64,000 bases of DNA, from contig BGKB01000007.1 in assembly GCA_003116975.1 (NCBI GenBank), forward strand, positions 124,001 to 188,000. Direction: 5' to 3'. Origin of the DNA: Aurantiochytrium sp. KH105 (taxonomy: Eukaryota; Sar; Bigyra; Thraustochytrida; Thraustochytriidae). This document shows positions 61,301 through 64,000 of this stretch, in pieces (position 1 is the stretch's first letter; each line of letters starts with the position of its first letter). The notes under the pieces are model-generated. The model saw only the letters and a program-made list of their open reading frames with translations. It was not told the origin of the DNA and ran no database searches. The translations under genes and the position numbers were made by a program.

Positions 61301-62412
61301 TTGACTTCGGAGCCACCCGCCACGAACTTGCCAACAATGAGGGCCTGCGCGAAGGAGTGGCCACCGTACTCGAAGAGCGCCGAGGTGACGAACTGAAAGA
61401 GCGCGGCGTCGCGCACAAAGACCATGACATAGTTGAGAAAATCCGACCAGGACTCTTCAATGATGGCGCGCTCGCGGTTGCCGCCCTGGTAGGCAGCAAT
61501 GGCCTCCGAATGCGAAAGCAGACGGGCGTGGTTCTTTTGGTAGATGGCACGCTTGTCGAGCATAGTGCGCCAGCGTTTGCTCCAGTTGGGCGCCAGAGAG
61601 ACGGACGCCTGGAAAGCAATGTAAAAGTAGATGAGCGGGCTCACAGCGTAAAGGGGACTGGAAATGGTCGCGAGCTTGTAGGTGAAGAAGATGCCGCTGG
61701 TGAGCGAGGCAGAGAGCTTTTCCATTTCGTCGGCAAGACCCTTGCAGAAGCGACGCGGGTCGCGCGTGATACGCTCCTCAACGTCTGCGATTTCGCCCTT
61801 GTTCATGTGGCTGATCTTGTAGTACATCATGTTGCTAAAGAACTGGCGGTGGAGCTGGCGAGTGAGCTTTTGCCGCCAGACCAGAGTGAGGCGCTCCTTG
61901 AGGAAGCGGTGCGTGGCAAAGATGACGGAGCTCAGCACACTGAGGATGACCGTCTGACGGATCACCGAGCGGAACTGCGACTGGTCACGCTGGTAGGTGG
62001 CCTGCATCAGGTCACGCTTGACGTAAACCATGCGGTTCTGATGCCAGGTGCGCAGGACAGACATGGCAAAGATGGCAATCAGCTCGAGCTGACCGGACTT
62101 GGCGTCCGGGTCTTTTTTCAGAGCCTTGGCGCTGTGGCCGAAAGGCCAGAGTCGCCAGAAGATTTGGGCCATCGGGTCGCCTCCGCCCTTGCCCTTCTTC
62201 TTGCCTTTGCCGGACTTTGCAGGAGCTTCGCCCCCGTTGGCGGCTGCGGCGGCGGCCTCCTTGGCCGCGCGCGCCTTCTTGCGCGCTGCATCCTGCTGCT
62301 GCTTGTAGGCCACGAGGCCGCCTGCGAGCGCGGCCACGAGCGCCGCGCGTCGCAGGTTGGTCTGCGTCAGGACCGCCGCCGCGGTGCTCGTGGTGCTGGC
62401 GCTGCTGCTCAT
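58357..62412 (-). CDS. Full-length peroxisomal ABCD-family transporter
   Basis: 1351 aa. ABCD proteins import fatty acyl-CoAs into peroxisomes for beta-oxidation. Animals have half-size dimers, while plants have a full-size fused form (COMATOSE/PXA1). This gene is the fused form: N-terminal helix and basic spacer, TMD1 (about 110-420), NBD1 with Walker A GVNGSGKSS, signature LSMGEKQRLAMARV and Walker B FLILDECSSGVS, then a charged linker. TMD2 (about 790-1090) and NBD2 follow, with Walker A GPTASGKSS, signature LSLGEQQRIGMARL and Walker B FAVIDEATSAVS. ABCD-specific EAA-like motifs occur in both halves: HSEAIAAYQGGNRE and HTESVAFFGGDDVE. The ATG at 62412 opens the frame. The opposite strand carries a long open frame that is a codon-bias shadow. 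Confidence 0.92.
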   Translation of the reverse strand: MSSSASTTSTAAAVLTQTNLRRAALVAALAGGLVAYKQQQDAARKKARAAKEAAAAAANGGEAPAKSGKGKKKGKGGGDPMAQIFWRLWPFGHSAKALKKDPDAKSGQLELIAIFAMSVLRTWHQNRMVYVKRDLMQATYQRDQSQFRSVIRQTVILSVLSSVIFATHRFLKERLTLVWRQKLTRQLHRQFFSNMMYYKISHMNKGEIADVEERITRDPRRFCKGLADEMEKLSASLTSGIFFTYKLATISSPLYAVSPLIYFYIAFQASVSLAPNWSKRWRTMLDKRAIYQKNHARLLSHSEAIAAYQGGNRERAIIEESWSDFLNYVMVFVRDAALFQFVTSALFEYGGHSFAQALIVGKFVAGGSEVKEALRQATTKKEKVAANAELFSHIRFVTEYFIRAMSAQGTIIAVLRTLMNMKGPAKRLTELFNTMDEFERKKATSTTFINNPKRIEFKDVQVYTPTGHLLIKDLNFHIDAGTSMLLTGVNGSGKSSTFRTLGSLWPVPEPGTITKPGGGEPGLNKEVFYLPQKPYVALGSLQANMLYPLLEHQAEKIPDEQLEALMHKVDLGYLLDREDVRRGREVNWDSILSMGEKQRLAMARVFFHKPQFLILDECSSGVSASLERRFYEQLEAEGVTCITISHRPVLERYHDVVLNILGDGEGGWEWRETKRGKAKRELKEEGVAEDQIIERAAKAAAVDSGESAVGGYSAAYLKEGQGDALLERERLRKRSAPYAEAAEKLKATTDKLAKTTKNGLPIVSTRKRLVDLMRIFLPQGLSMRDTEAKRVLLLASLIVGKTFLADAIARFDGYILSTVTQDSFGVFARAMISGALARTFLSVFDALLMKHKWFLNMAWRSRLTKALMDLYFKSNVFYDVQNHDTRIDDPDERIAEQVETLSISLTELWTSLLKPAFDITFNSIMLYRVVGAGGMTYVIGYMGGAAAVMRFIVPNFRAIQRKEFELEGRFRAVHNRLTVHTESVAFFGGDDVEREIADGRLDDLAAHIKQSQILNFRFQLFQNFSIKQTPDLVAFALRMLFAQGFHSDDSVLRGDGSYISSMGEYIQQIVMATFKSFGDAFDLAEQLGQFVGTLENVTDFYYVLQELSTQHVTQGELRSSEDGSIEFHNVDIVAPGNLCVASNLNFKVNPGHSLLVTGPTASGKSSLQRVLAGLWPIPPKDGSAFISRPCGEDGTVTPAEVFLVPQKPYSVQGSLASQICYPEEVSEQDFTPEHDKHFRELLSLVGVEYLVDREGGWFAVAKWEDTLSLGEQQRIGMARLFYHEPKFAVIDEATSAVSVDAELKAYQIAAKAGITLITISQRLALPEYHEEELRLGDEVNEEGWEIGPISK

Positions 62413-63162
62413 GGTCTCTCTCTACGTGCTTGCTTGCCTCGAGTCTCTGCCGCGCCCGCTCGCGCGTCGCCTCCTGCGAGTCTGCGCCGACGGACCGCGC
62501 TCGCTCGCTCGCTCGCTCGCTCGCTCACCCGCCTGCCGGCGAGGGGGCGACTGTCGCGGGCGGACTTGCCCGGCGAGGGCGGGCGCTCCAGCCGCTGCCG
62601 CTCGCAGAGCGGACCGGGCTTTCCTGCACTGCCGCGGCGTCGGCCTCGTTGTTGGCCTACCACCAGCCTGTGCGTGCGTGCGTGTCGCCTGGACTTGCTG
62701 GTGAGTCGCTGTCGCTTTAGGCCTACTTGCGGCGCTTGTCCCGGCAGCGGCGTGCAGTGAGTGACACGCTCGCTCGTCGGTCGTGTCCTAGACTCCGAGG
62801 TCGAGAGATCGAGGTCGAGAGAAGGAGGGAGGCCGCGGCGACGGCGCGCGGTGGTACTTCTTTCTCTCCTCCGACTTGGACTTCCTCGTGGACGAGAAGC
62901 GATGAAATGGAATGCGCAGCCAGAAGTACTCCGCTCCGTGCGTGCGCAGTGTGGAATGCGATTGATTTATTGATTGATTGATTGATTGACAGCTGAGCAC
63001 GAGGTGGCCTGGTCACCAGCCTGCCTGTCTCCTAGCCTGCGCGGCTGCGGCGCGATGCACGCGCGCGATGCAATGTAATGCAATCCGATGCGATGCGATG
63101 TGGTTGATGTCTATCTATCCCAAGATCAACGCACGCACGCGTGCAGATGAACGAATGAATGA

Positions 63163-63187
63163 ACGAACGAACGAACGAACGAACGAA
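63163..63187. repeat. (GAAC)n microsatellite
   Basis: About six tandem GAAC units in the terminal spacer, one of four tetranucleotide tracts within 1.5 kb. Confidence 0.85.
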
Positions 63188-63736
63188 CTTCAACAGATGA
63201 ACGAAGGCCGACCTTCAACTTGAGAAAGCTTGCTAAGCTGCGCGCGGCGGCTTGTGGGTCTGTTGCTCCCAGGTGCTGGGTGGCTTGGGTGGGAGGTGAG
63301 GTGAGGCGAGCCGCGCCGAGTCGAGTCGAGCCGACCGAGCTGTCCCGTGGCCTCCTCACAAAGTCGCCACCTTGGGCGCCCCCTCGTCGGCGCAGTGCGT
63401 GCGGCGGAGAGCCTTGCGACTCTCGCCTGCCGCGGCTTCGCTTCGCGCCGTCGCGCGCGTCCCAGGCTCGCTCGAGTCTGCGCCCGATCGGGTCTGGCTG
63501 GGTCCGGGATCTCTCGAATGAATTCAAATTCAAATGCAAATTTCAAATTTCACGCGGGTTTGCGCACGAATTTCACACATCCGCCCGTCCAAACCAGGTT
63601 TGCTTTGCTCGGCGCGAAGTGGGGGACGAGGAGGAAGGAAGGAGCCCACCTCTCGCCCGGAGGAAGCTGCGACGTGCTCACAGCGGCCCGTATGCTGATG
63701 CCCCCGATCGATCGCAGTCGAATGTCGAATGTTCAA

Positions 63737-63768
63737 CCGATCGATCGATCGATCGATCGATCGATCGA
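63737..63768. repeat. (CGAT)n microsatellite
   Basis: About eight tandem CGAT units, each a self-complementary step on the two strands. A second shorter tract of the same unit lies at 63933-63958. Confidence 0.88.
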
Positions 63769-64000
63769 CGGACGATCATTCGTGAAATGAATGCATTCGA
63801 ATCCAAGCAACTTCGAAGCACCGCCTCCTCCGCCTGCCGGCGGCTCGCTCGGCCGGCGGGGAAAACCCTAACGCAGCAGACGGACTCGGGTCGCGCGAGA
63901 GGTCGCGTCGCCCCGGTCGGCCAATGAGTCCATCGATCGATCAATCGATCGATCGATCGCGGCGAGGCGCGCAGTATGGGCTCGAAGGAATTTCGGATTT

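Larger units (their letters stand above)
62413..64000. other. Terminal repeat-rich spacer
   Basis: 1.6 kb without a supported gene. It holds (GCTC)n near 62501-62526, (ATTG)n near 62960-62990, (GAAC)n near 63163-63187, and (CGAT)n near 63737-63768 and again 63933-63958. It includes the ABCD promoter. A gene could start beyond the window edge. Confidence 0.55.

Noticed and set aside
59764-62760. 998-codon open frame on the plus strand
   Set aside because: It lies antisense to the ABCD transporter, whose frame has all family motifs. The antisense product has no domain and reflects the C/G-ending codon bias of the real gene.

Overview
The window looks like a compact, intron-poor, GC-rich nuclear genome segment from a flagellate-forming protist. 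Most genes are single uninterrupted frames of 0.7 to 4.3 kb. The spacers carry many tetranucleotide and trinucleotide microsatellites. Gene content is plainly eukaryotic: CENP-T, Elp3, Rab6, AAMP, a mitochondrial ATP synthase gamma subunit, an axonemal PF20/SPAG16 homologue and a full-length peroxisomal ABCD transporter. The PF20 gene implies a motile cilium or zoospore stage. Together with sulfotransferases, a sulfatase-activating enzyme and a tail-anchored Elp3, a labyrinthulean stramenopile (thraustochytrid-like) is my best guess. That assignment is inference; no rRNA or other marker is present to settle it.

Layout. 0.2-5.4 kb: RecQ helicase (minus) and SPAG16/PF20 (plus), divergent. 6.3-21.9 kb: a tandem array of six same-strand type II membrane sulfotransferase paralogues (called ST1-ST6 here). 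Subtype A genes lie at both ends and four subtype B genes lie inside; ST4 and ST5 come from a recent duplication of about 2.2 kb. A single-copy segment between ST4 and ST5 holds a small hairpin cluster whose first loop resembles U1 snRNA stem-loop I. 23.4-26.4 kb: two tandem, spliced genes for secreted cysteine-rich proteins of unknown family, the only clearly intron-bearing genes here. 26.7-31 kb: an orphan basic/coiled-coil protein and a charged protein containing an SGNH hydrolase domain. 31.5-38.1 kb: an ABCC exporter and a small tail-anchored protein. 38.2-44.8 kb: CENP-T, a Y-family polymerase with a PIP box, and Elp3. 45.4-51.9 kb: ATP synthase gamma, the formylglycine-generating enzyme SUMF1, AAMP, a possible two-exon microgene and Rab6. 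52.9-62.4 kb: a CocE-type hydrolase, threonyl-tRNA synthetase and the ABCD acyl transporter. 62.4-64 kb: repeat-rich spacer.

How the genes may work together. The sulfotransferase array would add sulfate to glycans in the Golgi lumen, and SUMF1 would activate the sulfatases that remove it, so this locus covers both sides of sulfated-glycan metabolism. The remaining genes are housekeeping (translation fidelity, trafficking, chromosome segregation, DNA repair, lipid import) with no operon-like logic. Many neighbours are divergent with short shared promoters or convergent with very short 3' gaps. I saw no virus-like elements, transposons, tRNAs, rRNAs or CRISPR arrays. Start codons were chosen by hand, because many of the longest open frames begin at non-ATG codons.
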